A stretch of 64,000 nucleotides of DNA from Lautropia mirabilis (GTDB lineage: Bacteria; Pseudomonadota; Gammaproteobacteria; Burkholderiales; Burkholderiaceae_B). The notes beneath the pieces are model-generated. The model was not told where the DNA came from. It worked only from the letters and a program-made list of their open reading frames with translations, and made no database searches. The DNA is taken from NCBI GenBank assembly GCA_945876565.1, contig CAMCOS010000008.1, forward strand, positions 1 through 64,000, read 5' to 3'. Shown here piece by piece: positions 45,130-54,175 of this stretch (position 1 is the first letter of the stretch; the number at the start of each line of letters is the position of its first letter). The translations under genes and the position numbers were made by a program.

Positions 45130-45744
45130 CTAGCCTTGGCTGGGCTTTGCATCACCTTGCTCTGCGTCTTCACCACGCAGGGCAGAAGGCACAGTAGCCG
45201 ATGCCACCACCGGATTGTCCTCACCACCGTGCCGCAGATACTTCACGCCCACCGGAAACTTGATATCGTTGACGTGAATTGACTGGCCTGCCAAGACAGT
45301 GGCGAGATCAACCTCGATAAACTGGGGCAAGTTGGCTGGCAAACACTCGATTTCAAGCTCAGTGATGACATGCGAAATGATGGCTGCACTCAGTTTGACC
45401 GCAGGCGACATCTCTGCGTTGATGAAGTGCAAAGGCACCTTGGTGTGCAAGACCTTCTTGGCATCAACACGCTGAAAGTCAATGTGCAGCACTTGCTGCT
45501 TATAGGGGTGCCACTGAACAGCACGCAACAGCACTGAGTGCTTCTTGCTGTCTAGCTTCATATCGAGAACAGATGCGTGAAACTGCTCTTTACGCAACGC
45601 ATGGTAGATCTCGTTGTGATCAACTTCAATATTCAGCGGCGGCTCCTGGCCTCCATACACGATGGCAGGCACTCGACCCGCACGGCGCAGGCGGCGGCTC
45701 GCACTCGTTCCCTGAAGGCTCCGTGAGGTTGCATTAAATTCCAT
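45130..45744 (-). CDS. rplY: 50S ribosomal protein L25 (CTC/TL5 type)
   Basis: L25 binds 5S rRNA; the long form carries an extra C-terminal domain. Start 45744 follows GGAG and gives [20 protein letters not shown], the conserved N-terminus; an upstream start at 45768 is less likely. The N-terminal 5S-binding domain covers about residues 1-95 ([32 protein letters not shown]), and the CTC beta domain about 96-185 ([20 protein letters not shown]). The Asp/Gln/Lys-rich tail ends the 204 residues. It lies 135 bp after prs and before pth. Confidence 0.96.
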   Translation of the reverse strand: MEFNATSRSLQGTSASRRLRRAGRVPAIVYGGQEPPLNIEVDHNEIYHALRKEQFHASVLDMKLDSKKHSVLLRAVQWHPYKQQVLHIDFQRVDAKKVLHTKVPLHFINAEMSPAVKLSAAIISHVITELEIECLPANLPQFIEVDLATVLAGQSIHVNDIKFPVGVKYLRHGGEDNPVVASATVPSALRGEDAEQGDAKPSQG

Positions 45745-45807
45745 TTTTAACTCCAAAATTAGGCTCACGCCCGTAATTAACTTGAGCCAACAATTAACTC
45801 AAGCATC

Positions 45808-45835
45808 GGTTGCCTGTCGCGACCAACAGACAACC
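45808..45835 (-). other. Hairpin in the prs-rplY interval
   Basis: GGTTGCCTGT and ACAGACAACC pair over 10 bp (one G-U) around an 8-nt loop, about 45 bp past the prs stop and 64 bp before rplY. It lacks a U-tract. It may modulate read-through or mRNA processing between the two genes. Confidence 0.45.
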
Positions 45836-45879
45836 TGATCCTCTGCTCATGATGTCCAACGACATCACCAATCCATTCA

Positions 45880-46830
45880 TTAATCCACAAATAACGAACT
45901 GACAGACTCCGCATGGGAAATGCGCAATATCGTCTCACCCAAGAGTGCCGCACAGGACAACTGTCGAATCTTTCCACAGGCCATGGCCGCCTCTGACAAA
46001 GGAATCGAATCAGTCACCACCAGCTCATCGAGATCTGAAACGGCAATTCGTTCAACTGCACCACCAGACAAAACGGCATGCGTGCAATAAGCGTAAACGG
46101 CCCCGGCGCCACGCTCTTTCAGTGCTTGGGCGGCCTTGCAAAGGGTTCCGGCGGTGTCGACCATGTCATCCATAATCACACAGGTACGACCATCTACATC
46201 ACCGATAATATTCATCACCTCAGAGACGTTGGCGCGCGGACGCCGTTTGTCGATAATGGCCAAATCAGCTTCGAGCTGTTTGGCCAATGCACGAGCCCGC
46301 ACAACACCACCGATGTCAGGTGACACCACCACGAGGTTGGACAAATTACGACGCCAAATATCGCCAAGCAAAATCGGGCCGGCGTAAATGTTGTCCACCG
46401 GGATATCAAAAAAACCTTGAATCTGATCTGCGTGCAAATCCATGGTCAGCACACGATCAACACCCACTACCTGCAACATGTTAGCCACGACCTTGGCTGA
46501 AATCGCCACTCTTGCCGAACGTGGCCGACGGTCCTGGCGTGCATATCCAAAATAAGGGATTGCGGCGGTAATCCGGCCAGCGGATGCCCGGCGCAGCGCG
46601 TCCACCATCACCATCACTTCCATCAGGTTGTCATTGGTTGGAGCACAGGTTGGCTGCAACACGAACACGTCCTTACCGCGAACGTTCTCGTTGACTTCGA
46701 CCATGACTTCACCATCGGAAAATCGGCCAACCGACATTTTTCCTAGGGACATATCCAAATGATTCACCACGTCCACGGCCAAACGTGTGTTTGCCGTGCC
46801 GGTGAAGATCATGAAACTTTCAGGGGTCAT
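45880..46830 (-). CDS. prs: Ribose-phosphate pyrophosphokinase
   Basis: Prs makes PRPP from ribose 5-phosphate and ATP for nucleotide, His and Trp synthesis. The 316-residue length is standard. [17 protein letters not shown] opens the protein, [20 protein letters not shown] (about 54-73) and [20 protein letters not shown] (about 100-119) form the ATP site, [17 protein letters not shown] (about 130-146) is the PRPP synthase signature, and [18 protein letters not shown] (about 217-234) binds ribose phosphate. Start 46830 is chosen because homologues begin a few residues before FMIFTG; 46812 is an alternative. It follows tRNA-Gln and ispE. Confidence 0.97.
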   Translation of the reverse strand: MTPESFMIFTGTANTRLAVDVVNHLDMSLGKMSVGRFSDGEVMVEVNENVRGKDVFVLQPTCAPTNDNLMEVMVMVDALRRASAGRITAAIPYFGYARQDRRPRSARVAISAKVVANMLQVVGVDRVLTMDLHADQIQGFFDIPVDNIYAGPILLGDIWRRNLSNLVVVSPDIGGVVRARALAKQLEADLAIIDKRRPRANVSEVMNIIGDVDGRTCVIMDDMVDTAGTLCKAAQALKERGAGAVYAYCTHAVLSGGAVERIAVSDLDELVVTDSIPLSEAAMACGKIRQLSCAALLGETILRISHAESVSSLFVD

Positions 46831-46906
46831 GGTGAAAGCATCGCTGGAAAGAAAAAGCTGCTGAACCACGCCACTAGGACGCACATTTGTTCAACAGCTT
46901 CATTAT

Positions 46907-46983
46907 TGGCTGGGGAGGAAGGATTCGAACCTTCGCATGCCGGAATCAAAATCCGGTGCCTTAACCAACTTGGCGACTCCCCA
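46907..46983 (-). tRNA. tRNA-Gln (anticodon TTG)
   Basis: The minus strand folds as a full cloverleaf: acceptor TGGGGAG/CTCCCCA, D arm GCCAAGTTGGTTAAGGC, anticodon arm CCGGATTTTGATTCCGG with anticodon TTG, T arm GAAGG-TTCGAAT-CCTTC, discriminator G and an encoded CCA. It lies between ispE (1 bp from its stop) and prs, a conserved arrangement in betaproteobacteria, so it is probably processed from a longer transcript. Confidence 0.97.
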
Positions 46984-46984
46984 A

Positions 46985-47902
46985 TTAATCTTTTAGCCAA
47001 AACCTGAGTGGATGCTGTGGCAACCCATCACAAGCAAAGACCTCTTCGATTACTGCATCACTGCCATTACCTACCTGCGTCATTTTAGCCATCAAACCGT
47101 CTAGCGCCAATTCGGCGTCTTCGGGACGATCAAACTCAGCAAAAAAACAACTGCCTGAACCTGACAATCGAACCGGGTGACCCTCGCGTTTAGCCCACCC
47201 TATTCCTTCAGCAACCGCCGGAAAAAGGCGACAAGCAACCGGTTCAAGATCATTGCGGCCAAAGCCGGGATAGATTTTACTAAACTCAACAAATCTAGTG
47301 GTCCCGGAAAAGTCCGATATTTTGACTTGATCCGAGTTGCGTGTCAAATCGCGATCCCCAAAAATGCTTGCTGTCGGGACCCCCACACAAGGCTTCAATA
47401 CGAGGTAGCTCATATCTGGTGCGCGCACCGGCGTGATCTGCTCACCCACACCTTGCACAAACGCTGTCTGACCAAATACGAAAAACGGCACATCAGCACC
47501 TAAAACCAGACCCAGATTAGCCAACTCTTGTGTGTTCAATCCCGTGCGCCATAGGCGATTAAGCCCAATCAGGACAGTCGCCGCGTCACTGGAGCCACCA
47601 CCAAGGCCACCGCCAACTGGAATTCGTTTTTTGACGACTAGGTGAGCACCAAGATGCGTGCCTGTGCGTTGCCTCAACAATCGGGCGGCTTTGACGGTCA
47701 AGTCATCTTGCTCGCTAACCATGACGCCGATATCACTTTCGCGTGAAATTTGCCCATCGCGGCGCAAATCTATCGTGATGCTGTCAGACAATGAAATCAG
47801 TCTGAACAAAGATTCCAGCAAGTGGTACCCATCGTCTCTGCGACCCACGACATGCAAAAACAAATTCAACTTGGCTGGCGCTGGCAAATCATAGAGCGTC
47901 AC
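46985..47902 (-). CDS. ispE: 4-diphosphocytidyl-2-C-methyl-D-erythritol kinase
   Basis: IspE is the GHMP kinase of the MEP isoprenoid pathway. The 305-residue protein has LPAPAKLNLFLHVVGRRDDG (about 5-24), the ATP-binding KKRIPVGGGLGGGSSDAATV (about 89-108), LGADVPFFVFGQTAFVQGVG (about 133-152) and LSGSGSCFFAEF (about 243-254). All GHMP motifs are intact. It starts 15 bp after lolB and runs into tRNA-Gln, within the lolB-ispE-tRNA-prs group. An isoprenoid supply also serves ubiquinone synthesis (coq7 at 57.3 kb). Confidence 0.97.
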   Translation of the reverse strand: MTLYDLPAPAKLNLFLHVVGRRDDGYHLLESLFRLISLSDSITIDLRRDGQISRESDIGVMVSEQDDLTVKAARLLRQRTGTHLGAHLVVKKRIPVGGGLGGGSSDAATVLIGLNRLWRTGLNTQELANLGLVLGADVPFFVFGQTAFVQGVGEQITPVRAPDMSYLVLKPCVGVPTASIFGDRDLTRNSDQVKISDFSGTTRFVEFSKIYPGFGRNDLEPVACRLFPAVAEGIGWAKREGHPVRLSGSGSCFFAEFDRPEDAELALDGLMAKMTQVGNGSDAVIEEVFACDGLPQHPLRFWLKD

Positions 47903-47917
47903 TTTTGCCTGCTCCCG

Positions 47918-48487
47918 CTATAACGGCTGGTCGGCCACCAATCGGAGGGTGACAAGCCGACCTTGCTGTTTACCTTGTGCACTGACCCTGGCCGGCCCAT
48001 CCTCGCCGTATCGATCAAAGCTCACCAGCCAACCAGACTGATTAAACGACACAATGCGCCCTTGGGCATCGCGCTTCAAATTAGTCACCTTGTCTTCGTT
48101 TAGCACGCGACCATTGATCCAGTCTTCAAGCACGTCTAGCGGCACAGGCGCACCGAGCACGCCAGCAAGCAACTCCTCACCAGACACTGCCCTTTGCGTT
48201 GGCGCATCAGGCGTCTCTAGCGTTGCCCCGGCAGCCGATACTGTCAGGCGAGCCAGCGTCGAACCCAATGGGCTCTGCAGGTCTAGCTGCCACCCTTTGG
48301 CTAGATTACGCCACACAAAACTGCCTTGGATAGCCTCAATTGGTGCATTGGGCACTTGTGTTTGCACAGAGAACTTACCCTGGCGCTGCTTCAAAACCAA
48401 ATCGTTTTGGGATTCAAGTTGATGTGATGCGCATCCAGTGACCGCGAGCACCACCAACACTGGCGCAAGCCAGCCAAGCAAGCTCAC
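47918..48487 (-). CDS. lolB: Outer-membrane lipoprotein insertion receptor LolB
   Basis: LolB accepts lipoproteins from LolA and inserts them in the outer membrane; it is itself a lipoprotein. From GTG 48487 the protein has 189 residues with a signal ending in LAVTGC (lipobox). QGKFSVQTQVPNAPIEAIQG (about 41-60) and SFVWRNLAKGWQLDLQSPLG (about 61-80) are LolB-like. The GTG overlaps the TGA of the upstream TPR gene (GTGA), implying coupling. An in-frame start at 48598 would place 37 charged residues before the signal peptide and is rejected. ispE follows after 15 bp, as in many proteobacteria. Confidence 0.88.
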   Translation of the reverse strand: MSLLGWLAPVLVVLAVTGCASHQLESQNDLVLKQRQGKFSVQTQVPNAPIEAIQGSFVWRNLAKGWQLDLQSPLGSTLARLTVSAAGATLETPDAPTQRAVSGEELLAGVLGAPVPLDVLEDWINGRVLNEDKVTNLKRDAQGRIVSFNQSGWLVSFDRYGEDGPARVSAQGKQQGRLVTLRLVADQPL

Positions 48488-50280
48488 TGGCTGACCCCAA
48501 AACGCTCGAGGGTTTCTTTCAAAACCGGGCTGCCATCTTCCAACTCCAAACCTTGACGCCAAACCTCTTTGGCCTTGTCCTGCTGGCCCATGACCCACAG
48601 AACCTCGCCCAGATGGGCTGCAATCTCGCCCTCGGGTCTGACCTCAAAGGCCTGCCGCAAATATCTCTCAGCCAGCTGATTGTCACCTTGCCTGAACTTC
48701 ACCCATCCCATGCTATCCAGAATATAGGGATCGTCTGGCAGAATTTGATGTGCTCGGTGAATCAGCTCATACGCTTCTTCCAGCCTGACGTTGCGATCCG
48801 CCATCGAATAGCCCAGCGCGTTGTACGCGTGCGCGTAGCCGGGATCCAGTTCAATCACCTGACGTAGATACTTCTCCATATCGCTGTAACGCTTCTGCCG
48901 CTCAAGGAGCATCCCAAGTTCGTACTTGATTTCAACTGAATCCAGAATCTCCAGGTTCGCCTGCTGCAGGCGCTCAATAGCCTGCTCGTAGCGCTTTGCA
49001 TTACGCAAAATCTGGGACAGTGTCAGCACACCAATCAGCTGCTCGTCCTGATCAGCCGGATGAGCAGCATCGATCATGGCCACTGCCTCGTCAACGCGGC
49101 CCTGCTCAGCCCTGATGCTTGCTTGTCGAAGCCTGGCCGAGTATCTCGCTGAAGGCTCCTCAATTCGTCCCAGCCATGCAATGGCCTCATCGGCTTGGCC
49201 CTCGTCTTGAGCAATTCGGGCCAGCAACTGATATGCATCAGCCACGGCTGCCGCGGCATCCGTGGCTCCGGGTGCAATCGCGTCCTGGCGCTGCAACTGA
49301 ACTTCAACATACTGCAGCAATAATTCTCGCGCCTGCGACAGCCGTTTGTCCTGATACGCCAGTTGTGCGCGAACAAACAACAAATCAAAATCTTCCGGGT
49401 ACTGGGCAGACATCAATCCAAGCTCATCGAGCGCACCTTGAACATCACCTATCTCGGCGAGTTGACCAGCAAGCATCAAACGAAGCTGACGTGCTTTGGG
49501 ATAAGCACGAGCGAACTGCTTGGCGCTTTTGACTGCCGCCGTTGGATCCACAGACATGCCGTAATCAAGCACACGCATGGCCGCATCTTCAGAGTCGGGT
49601 TTCAAGCGCTGGGCTTTTTGTGCTTCAGAAAGCGCCATGTTGTAGTCGCCTGCGGCCTGCGCCATATCGGCAAGCGCGATGTAGGCTGCTAGCGTACCTT
49701 GTACCTGTGCGATCTCTATGGTCTGTTCCAGCAGTTGCAAAGCCAGCTGACGATCCTGAACACGACGCAAAACATTCAGTGCATTCAAGAGTGCTTCAGT
49801 TTTGTCAGCCGTGGCTTGAATCTGTCTAGCCAGCAATCGCGGCAGACCGTCGGTCTTACCTGCAGCGGCAGTCAGCGCCAAGCGGGTTGACCGAGCGTTT
49901 TCAGCGCTTGGGTCATTGACCACCCAAACCTCTGCTGCTTGCAATGCACCCTGCAAATCGCCAACTGCAGCGTAAAGCTCAACCGCCCGTTGTGCCAAGC
50001 GCGGATCCGCTGTCTCGCGCGCGAGCTCCAAAGTCGTGCCGGCCGCTGGCAGGATTGCGCCGCGTTGCACAGCAATCTCGACAGCAAGCAACCGATAAAG
50101 AATGTCGGCTGACATGACAACGTGAGGCAATGCGCCCGCATTCAGTGTAATCAGACTACTAGGCAGCGTTGCTGGCTCTTTAATGGGCGGTTGACCTCCA
50201 GATTGAGCCAGCACGGGCAATTCGTGGGCGCAAGCCGTACCAGACAGTGCCAGCAGCACCACCAGAACTGATCGCTTCAT
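48484..50280 (-). CDS. TPR-repeat lipoprotein or secreted protein
   Basis: A 598-residue protein made of helical tetratricopeptide repeats. The N-terminus MKRSVLVVLLALSGTACAHE is a signal peptide that may be a lipobox type (SGTAC). TPR-like pairs run from about residue 60 to 590, for example YNMALSEAQKAQRLKPDSED and YLRQVIELDPGYAHAYNALG, the latter a textbook TPR. The gene is conserved upstream of lolB in betaproteobacteria and may scaffold an envelope assembly step, but the role is not known. Start 50280 has an AAGGTG site; a TTG at 50301 adds seven residues. Divergent from mutM. Confidence 0.85.
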   Translation of the reverse strand: MKRSVLVVLLALSGTACAHELPVLAQSGGQPPIKEPATLPSSLITLNAGALPHVVMSADILYRLLAVEIAVQRGAILPAAGTTLELARETADPRLAQRAVELYAAVGDLQGALQAAEVWVVNDPSAENARSTRLALTAAAGKTDGLPRLLARQIQATADKTEALLNALNVLRRVQDRQLALQLLEQTIEIAQVQGTLAAYIALADMAQAAGDYNMALSEAQKAQRLKPDSEDAAMRVLDYGMSVDPTAAVKSAKQFARAYPKARQLRLMLAGQLAEIGDVQGALDELGLMSAQYPEDFDLLFVRAQLAYQDKRLSQARELLLQYVEVQLQRQDAIAPGATDAAAAVADAYQLLARIAQDEGQADEAIAWLGRIEEPSARYSARLRQASIRAEQGRVDEAVAMIDAAHPADQDEQLIGVLTLSQILRNAKRYEQAIERLQQANLEILDSVEIKYELGMLLERQKRYSDMEKYLRQVIELDPGYAHAYNALGYSMADRNVRLEEAYELIHRAHQILPDDPYILDSMGWVKFRQGDNQLAERYLRQAFEVRPEGEIAAHLGEVLWVMGQQDKAKEVWRQGLELEDGSPVLKETLERFGVSQ

Positions 50281-50379
50281 CCGACGCACCTTGCTCAACA
50301 CAAAACCCCTACCGACTCACACCAATCGTGGCAAAATTCGAGCACTTGCCATAACAACGCATCATCTTAGCACCCGACC

Positions 50380-51219
50380 ATGCCGGAACTGCCAGAAGTT
50401 GAAACCACCAGATGCGGCATTGAACAAACAGCCGTGGGCGCTCGCCTCATGAGTATGCCGATTCGTGAGCGCCGACTGCGCTGGCCGATCGAGAGCTCAT
50501 TGCCCGAGTGCATACTTAATCACACACTGGTGGCGTGCACGCGTCGAGGCAAGTACCTTTTGATGGATTTCGACAAGGCCGGCACGGTAATCGTTCACCT
50601 TGGCATGTCTGGCTCCATCCGGAACTGCGCGTCTGACAGCCTGTGGCAAGCGCACGACCACTTGCAGTGGACCTTCGACAACGGCAATTGTCTGCGCTAT
50701 CACGACCCACGCCGGTTTGGGTCAGTTCTATGGCACCCTATCTCAAACGGCGCGGTCTTGAACCACCCCCGACTAACTGAACTTGGGGTCGAGCCATTAA
50801 CAGACGACTTCACGGCTGAGCACCTGCTAGCTGGCGTCAAAGGAAAGTCCCAAAGCATCAAGCAGACATTACTTGCTGGCCACCTTGTCGTTGGGGTTGG
50901 TAATATTTACGCCTCCGAGAGTCTTTACCGCGCCAAAATACACCCGGAGATGCCCGCAGGCCGATTGGCCCGCGCGCAAGCCCATCGACTAGTAACCGCC
51001 ATTGTGGAGACGCTCAATGACGCGCTTTCTAGCGGCGGCAGCACTTTACGTGACTATGTGAGCGCCAATGGCCAGCCCGGTGCCTACTTCACACTGCACG
51101 CAGCGGTCTATGAAAAACAAGGCCAACCGTGTCAGCGTTGTGGCACTGCTATCAAACGCATCGTGCAAGGGCAACGTGCCACGTACTTTTGCCCACGCTG
51201 TCAGCGGTTTAAACGTTAA
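50380..51219 (+). CDS. mutM: Formamidopyrimidine-DNA glycosylase
   Basis: MutM (Fpg) excises 8-oxoguanine and ring-opened purines. The start MPELPEVETTRCGIE gives the catalytic Pro-1 and Glu-2 after Met removal. Helix-two-turn-helix segment is around LAGHLVVGVGNIYASESLYR (about 165-184), and the C-terminal zinc finger is C-x2-C-x16-C-x2-C: QRCG... through YFCPRCQRF at the very end. Length 279 is standard. It diverges from the TPR gene and overlaps the convergent FAD-oxidase gene by 11 bp. Confidence 0.97.
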   Translation: MPELPEVETTRCGIEQTAVGARLMSMPIRERRLRWPIESSLPECILNHTLVACTRRGKYLLMDFDKAGTVIVHLGMSGSIRNCASDSLWQAHDHLQWTFDNGNCLRYHDPRRFGSVLWHPISNGAVLNHPRLTELGVEPLTDDFTAEHLLAGVKGKSQSIKQTLLAGHLVVGVGNIYASESLYRAKIHPEMPAGRLARAQAHRLVTAIVETLNDALSSGGSTLRDYVSANGQPGAYFTLHAAVYEKQGQPCQRCGTAIKRIVQGQRATYFCPRCQRFKR

Positions 51220-52618
51220 TCACCTTGCCAGGGTTAAGCATCCCCTTCGGATCAAGGGCTGCCTTGATCTGACGCATCAGCCTAAGCTCAAGCTCGGACT
51301 TATACCGCGGCAACTCATTGACCTTTAACTGCCCAATGCCATGCTCGGCACTGATTGAGCCATTAAAAAAAGCCACGCTGTCATGCACCAACTCATAGAT
51401 CTGGGGTTGCAGTCCCAGAACTTCCGTTTCCGCCTGCCCCGCGCCTGGGGCCACGTTGTAGTGCAGATTGCCATCACCTAAGTGACCAAACACGACGTTA
51501 TGAATACCAGGAAACTTGGCTTGTAGCGCGGCATTGGTCACTGACACGAACTCGGCAATGCGCGAAATCGGTATCGACACATCGTGTTTGACGCTTTTGC
51601 CAAGCTCGGCTTCTGCCAACGGAATACTTTCACGCAAGTGCCAGAAGGCTTTGCTCTGAGCAACTGACTGCGCGATGGCAGCGTCAAGCAATAGGTCGTC
51701 CTCCATCGCGTGACCGAGCACCTCTTCAAACCGCGCCTGCGCATGCTCGGCACTTTCGCTATCAGACAATTCAAGCAAGGCAAACCAGGCAGAGTTGGCT
51801 GACTCACCTTCAAAGGGAATGCGCTGGTCGCTAAAAAGCCGAACGACCGCCTGCAATACAGGCCCCGCCATGACTTCAAATCCAGTTAGCGCCGATCCAA
51901 ACCCCTGTCGCGCGCGCGACAAAAACGTCACGGCATCTTCAAGACTGGCAAACGCCAACATGGCTGTTCGCTGGGCCACCGGCATCGGATAAAGCTTAAG
52001 CGTTGCTGCCGTAATGATGCCAAGTGTGCCCTCACTGCCCACGAACAAGTCGCGCAAGTCATAACCCGTGTTGTCTTTACGTAAACCCCGCAGGCCATGC
52101 CAGATTTCTCCCTCAGCAGTCACCACCTCCAAACCCAGCGTCAGTTCGCGCGCGTTGCCATAGCGCAGCACCTGCGTGCCACCGGCGTTAGTCGCAAGAT
52201 TGCCGCCAATCGTGCAGCTGCCTTCGGCGGCCAGGCTCAAGGGAAATAAGCGTCCCACCTCGCGCGCTGCCTCCTGCACGCGCTGCAAGATACAGCCAGC
52301 CTCAACGGTGATGGTGTCATTGTCGGTATCAATGGCTCGGACCTTGTTGAGCCGTGCCGTCGAGAGCACCACCGCATGGCCAGACTGATCCGGCGTGGCA
52401 CCGCCACAAAGCCCAGTGTTGCCGCCAATCGTGACCACCGGAACGTTGTTGCTCGCGCACAGTTTGACCACTGCCGCCACTTCCTCGGTGGTACCCGGTC
52501 GTACCACCGCCCGGGCTTTGCCACGATACCGCCCACGCCAGTCAACCAGATAAGGCTCGGCCGCCTCGTCTGTTAACACGTGCGCCTGACCAACCACTTT
52601 GATTAAGTCCTGAAGCAT
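51209..52618 (-). CDS. FAD-linked oxidase (GlcD/D-2-hydroxyacid dehydrogenase family)
   Basis: A 469-residue flavoenzyme of the PCMH-type FAD-linked oxidase family. The FAD domain has RPGTTEEVAAVVKLC (about 40-54), VVTIGGNTGLCGGATP (about 61-76), GGNLATNAGGTQVLRYGNAR (about 138-157) and FVGSEGTLGIITAATLKLYP (about 188-207). The C-terminal substrate domain ends with VFGHLGDGNLHYNVAPG and SAEHGIGQLKVNEL, whose His residues are metal ligands in D-lactate and D-2-hydroxyglutarate dehydrogenases. The exact 2-hydroxyacid cannot be told. The start 52618 follows GGGGA; an upstream ATG at 52636 is less supported. Related genes often act with serine synthesis side products. Confidence 0.87.
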   Translation of the reverse strand: MLQDLIKVVGQAHVLTDEAAEPYLVDWRGRYRGKARAVVRPGTTEEVAAVVKLCASNNVPVVTIGGNTGLCGGATPDQSGHAVVLSTARLNKVRAIDTDNDTITVEAGCILQRVQEAAREVGRLFPLSLAAEGSCTIGGNLATNAGGTQVLRYGNARELTLGLEVVTAEGEIWHGLRGLRKDNTGYDLRDLFVGSEGTLGIITAATLKLYPMPVAQRTAMLAFASLEDAVTFLSRARQGFGSALTGFEVMAGPVLQAVVRLFSDQRIPFEGESANSAWFALLELSDSESAEHAQARFEEVLGHAMEDDLLLDAAIAQSVAQSKAFWHLRESIPLAEAELGKSVKHDVSIPISRIAEFVSVTNAALQAKFPGIHNVVFGHLGDGNLHYNVAPGAGQAETEVLGLQPQIYELVHDSVAFFNGSISAEHGIGQLKVNELPRYKSELELRLMRQIKAALDPKGMLNPGKVINV

Positions 52619-52775
52619 TACGTTCCCCGTGACCATCTGCTATTTTTTTAGGCGACTCACTTAGGCAACTCAACAACCTGAGCCAGCGTTCGAATCGTTT
52701 TTGATGCTACTGACCCAGTTGAGCCAATATATTTGCGATAATAGCCACAAAATCTCTTAGCCTGATGGATTGACC

Positions 52776-54161
52776 ATGTCATCGTCTGAACTGCCCAAAC
52801 ACGTCTTTAAAGCCTACGATATTCGTGGGGAATTTCCCGCTGATTTAAATGCCGAGTTCGCGACCCTGCTAGGTCGAAGCCTCGCTGCACGCGCCAAATC
52901 GGCCAATGTTGATCGAATCGTGATCGGCTACGATGGTCGCTTGAGCAGCCCTGATCTTGCCAGCGCTCTGAGTGCTGGTATCCGCGAAGGTGGTGTGGGA
53001 ACAGTCGAACTCGGCATGGTGCCGACACCCTTGGTTTACTTCGCCGCCCATCAGTCGGGCACGGGCTCCGGCGTGGCGATCACTGGCAGTCACAATCCGC
53101 CGCAATACAACGGTTTTAAGATGATGCTCGCCGGGAAAACCCTGTACGGCGACAGCATCACTAGCCTGCGTGACGACATGAGTCGTCCCAAGGCGGTTGC
53201 TTCCAAACCTGGCGTGTCGCAGCAAGTCGATATCAAGCCAACCTATCTCGCACGCGTGGCAAGCGATATCAAGCTCGCGCGCCCCATGAAAATAGCCATT
53301 GACTGTGGCAATGGCGTAGCCGGCGTGATTGCCGCAGACCTTTACCGAGCACTTGGCTGTGAGGTGCAGGAACTGTTCTGCGAAGTGGACGGTCAGTTTC
53401 CCAACCACCACCCAGACCCTGCTGAGCCGCATAACCTGGTGGACCTAATCAAAGCCGTTCAGGAAAGTGACTGCGAGCTAGGGTTGGCATTCGATGGCGA
53501 TGGCGATCGCTTGGGCGTGGTGACCCGAAACGGTGAGATCATTTGGCCTGACCGGCAAATGATTTTGTTCGCACGCGACATACTGGAGCGCTTGCCTGCG
53601 AGCCAAATTCTGTTTGACGTCAAGTGCAGTCGGCAGTTGCCTTTGGCAATCAAGCAGGCCGGCGGCGAGCCGCTGATGTGCCGAACGGGTCACTCTCTGG
53701 TAAAAGCCAAATTAGCTGAAACGGGTGCCCCACTCGCGGGTGAGATGAGCGGACACATCTTCTTTAAGGAGCGCTGGTTCGGGTTTGATGACGGCCTCTA
53801 CACTGGCGCTCGTTTGTTAGAAATTCTCTCTCGGCAGACCGATCCTTCAGCAGCGCTCGAGGCACTGCCCACCGCCTTTAGCACGCCAGAACTTAAACTC
53901 GAGATGAAGGAAGGCGAACCATTTGCGCTAATTGAATCGCTCAAACTGAACGCCAAGTTCACCGGTGCCCAGGCTATATCAACCATTGATGGCATTCGAG
54001 TTGATTTCGCAGATGGTTTTGGGCTAGCTCGTCCTTCAAACACGACGCCGGTGGTGGTGCTTCGCTTCGAAGGCGAGACCCCCACGGCGCTCGATCGTAT
54101 CAAGGAACAATTCCGCACACAACTACAAGCGTTGGCGCCCCATGCGCGACTGCCGTTCTGA
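52776..54161 (+). CDS. Phosphomannomutase/phosphoglucomutase
   Basis: The enzyme interconverts hexose 1- and 6-phosphates, feeding nucleotide-sugar synthesis (including UDP-glucose for the glucosyltransferases at 32-36 kb). The 461-residue AlgC/ManB-type protein has KAYDIRGEFPADLN (N-terminal substrate region), VAITGSHNPPQYNGFKMMLA (about 105-124) with the phosphoserine in SHN, LAFDGDGDRLGVVTR (Mg site, about 240), GGEPLMCRTGHSLVKAK and GEMSGHIFFKERWFGFDDGL (sugar specificity loop, about 325). Start 52776 is the ATG; a TTG two codons upstream is possible. pgi follows after 14 bp. Confidence 0.93.
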   Translation: MSSSELPKHVFKAYDIRGEFPADLNAEFATLLGRSLAARAKSANVDRIVIGYDGRLSSPDLASALSAGIREGGVGTVELGMVPTPLVYFAAHQSGTGSGVAITGSHNPPQYNGFKMMLAGKTLYGDSITSLRDDMSRPKAVASKPGVSQQVDIKPTYLARVASDIKLARPMKIAIDCGNGVAGVIAADLYRALGCEVQELFCEVDGQFPNHHPDPAEPHNLVDLIKAVQESDCELGLAFDGDGDRLGVVTRNGEIIWPDRQMILFARDILERLPASQILFDVKCSRQLPLAIKQAGGEPLMCRTGHSLVKAKLAETGAPLAGEMSGHIFFKERWFGFDDGLYTGARLLEILSRQTDPSAALEALPTAFSTPELKLEMKEGEPFALIESLKLNAKFTGAQAISTIDGIRVDFADGFGLARPSNTTPVVVLRFEGETPTALDRIKEQFRTQLQALAPHARLPF

Positions 54162-54175
54162 TAAGGGCACCACTG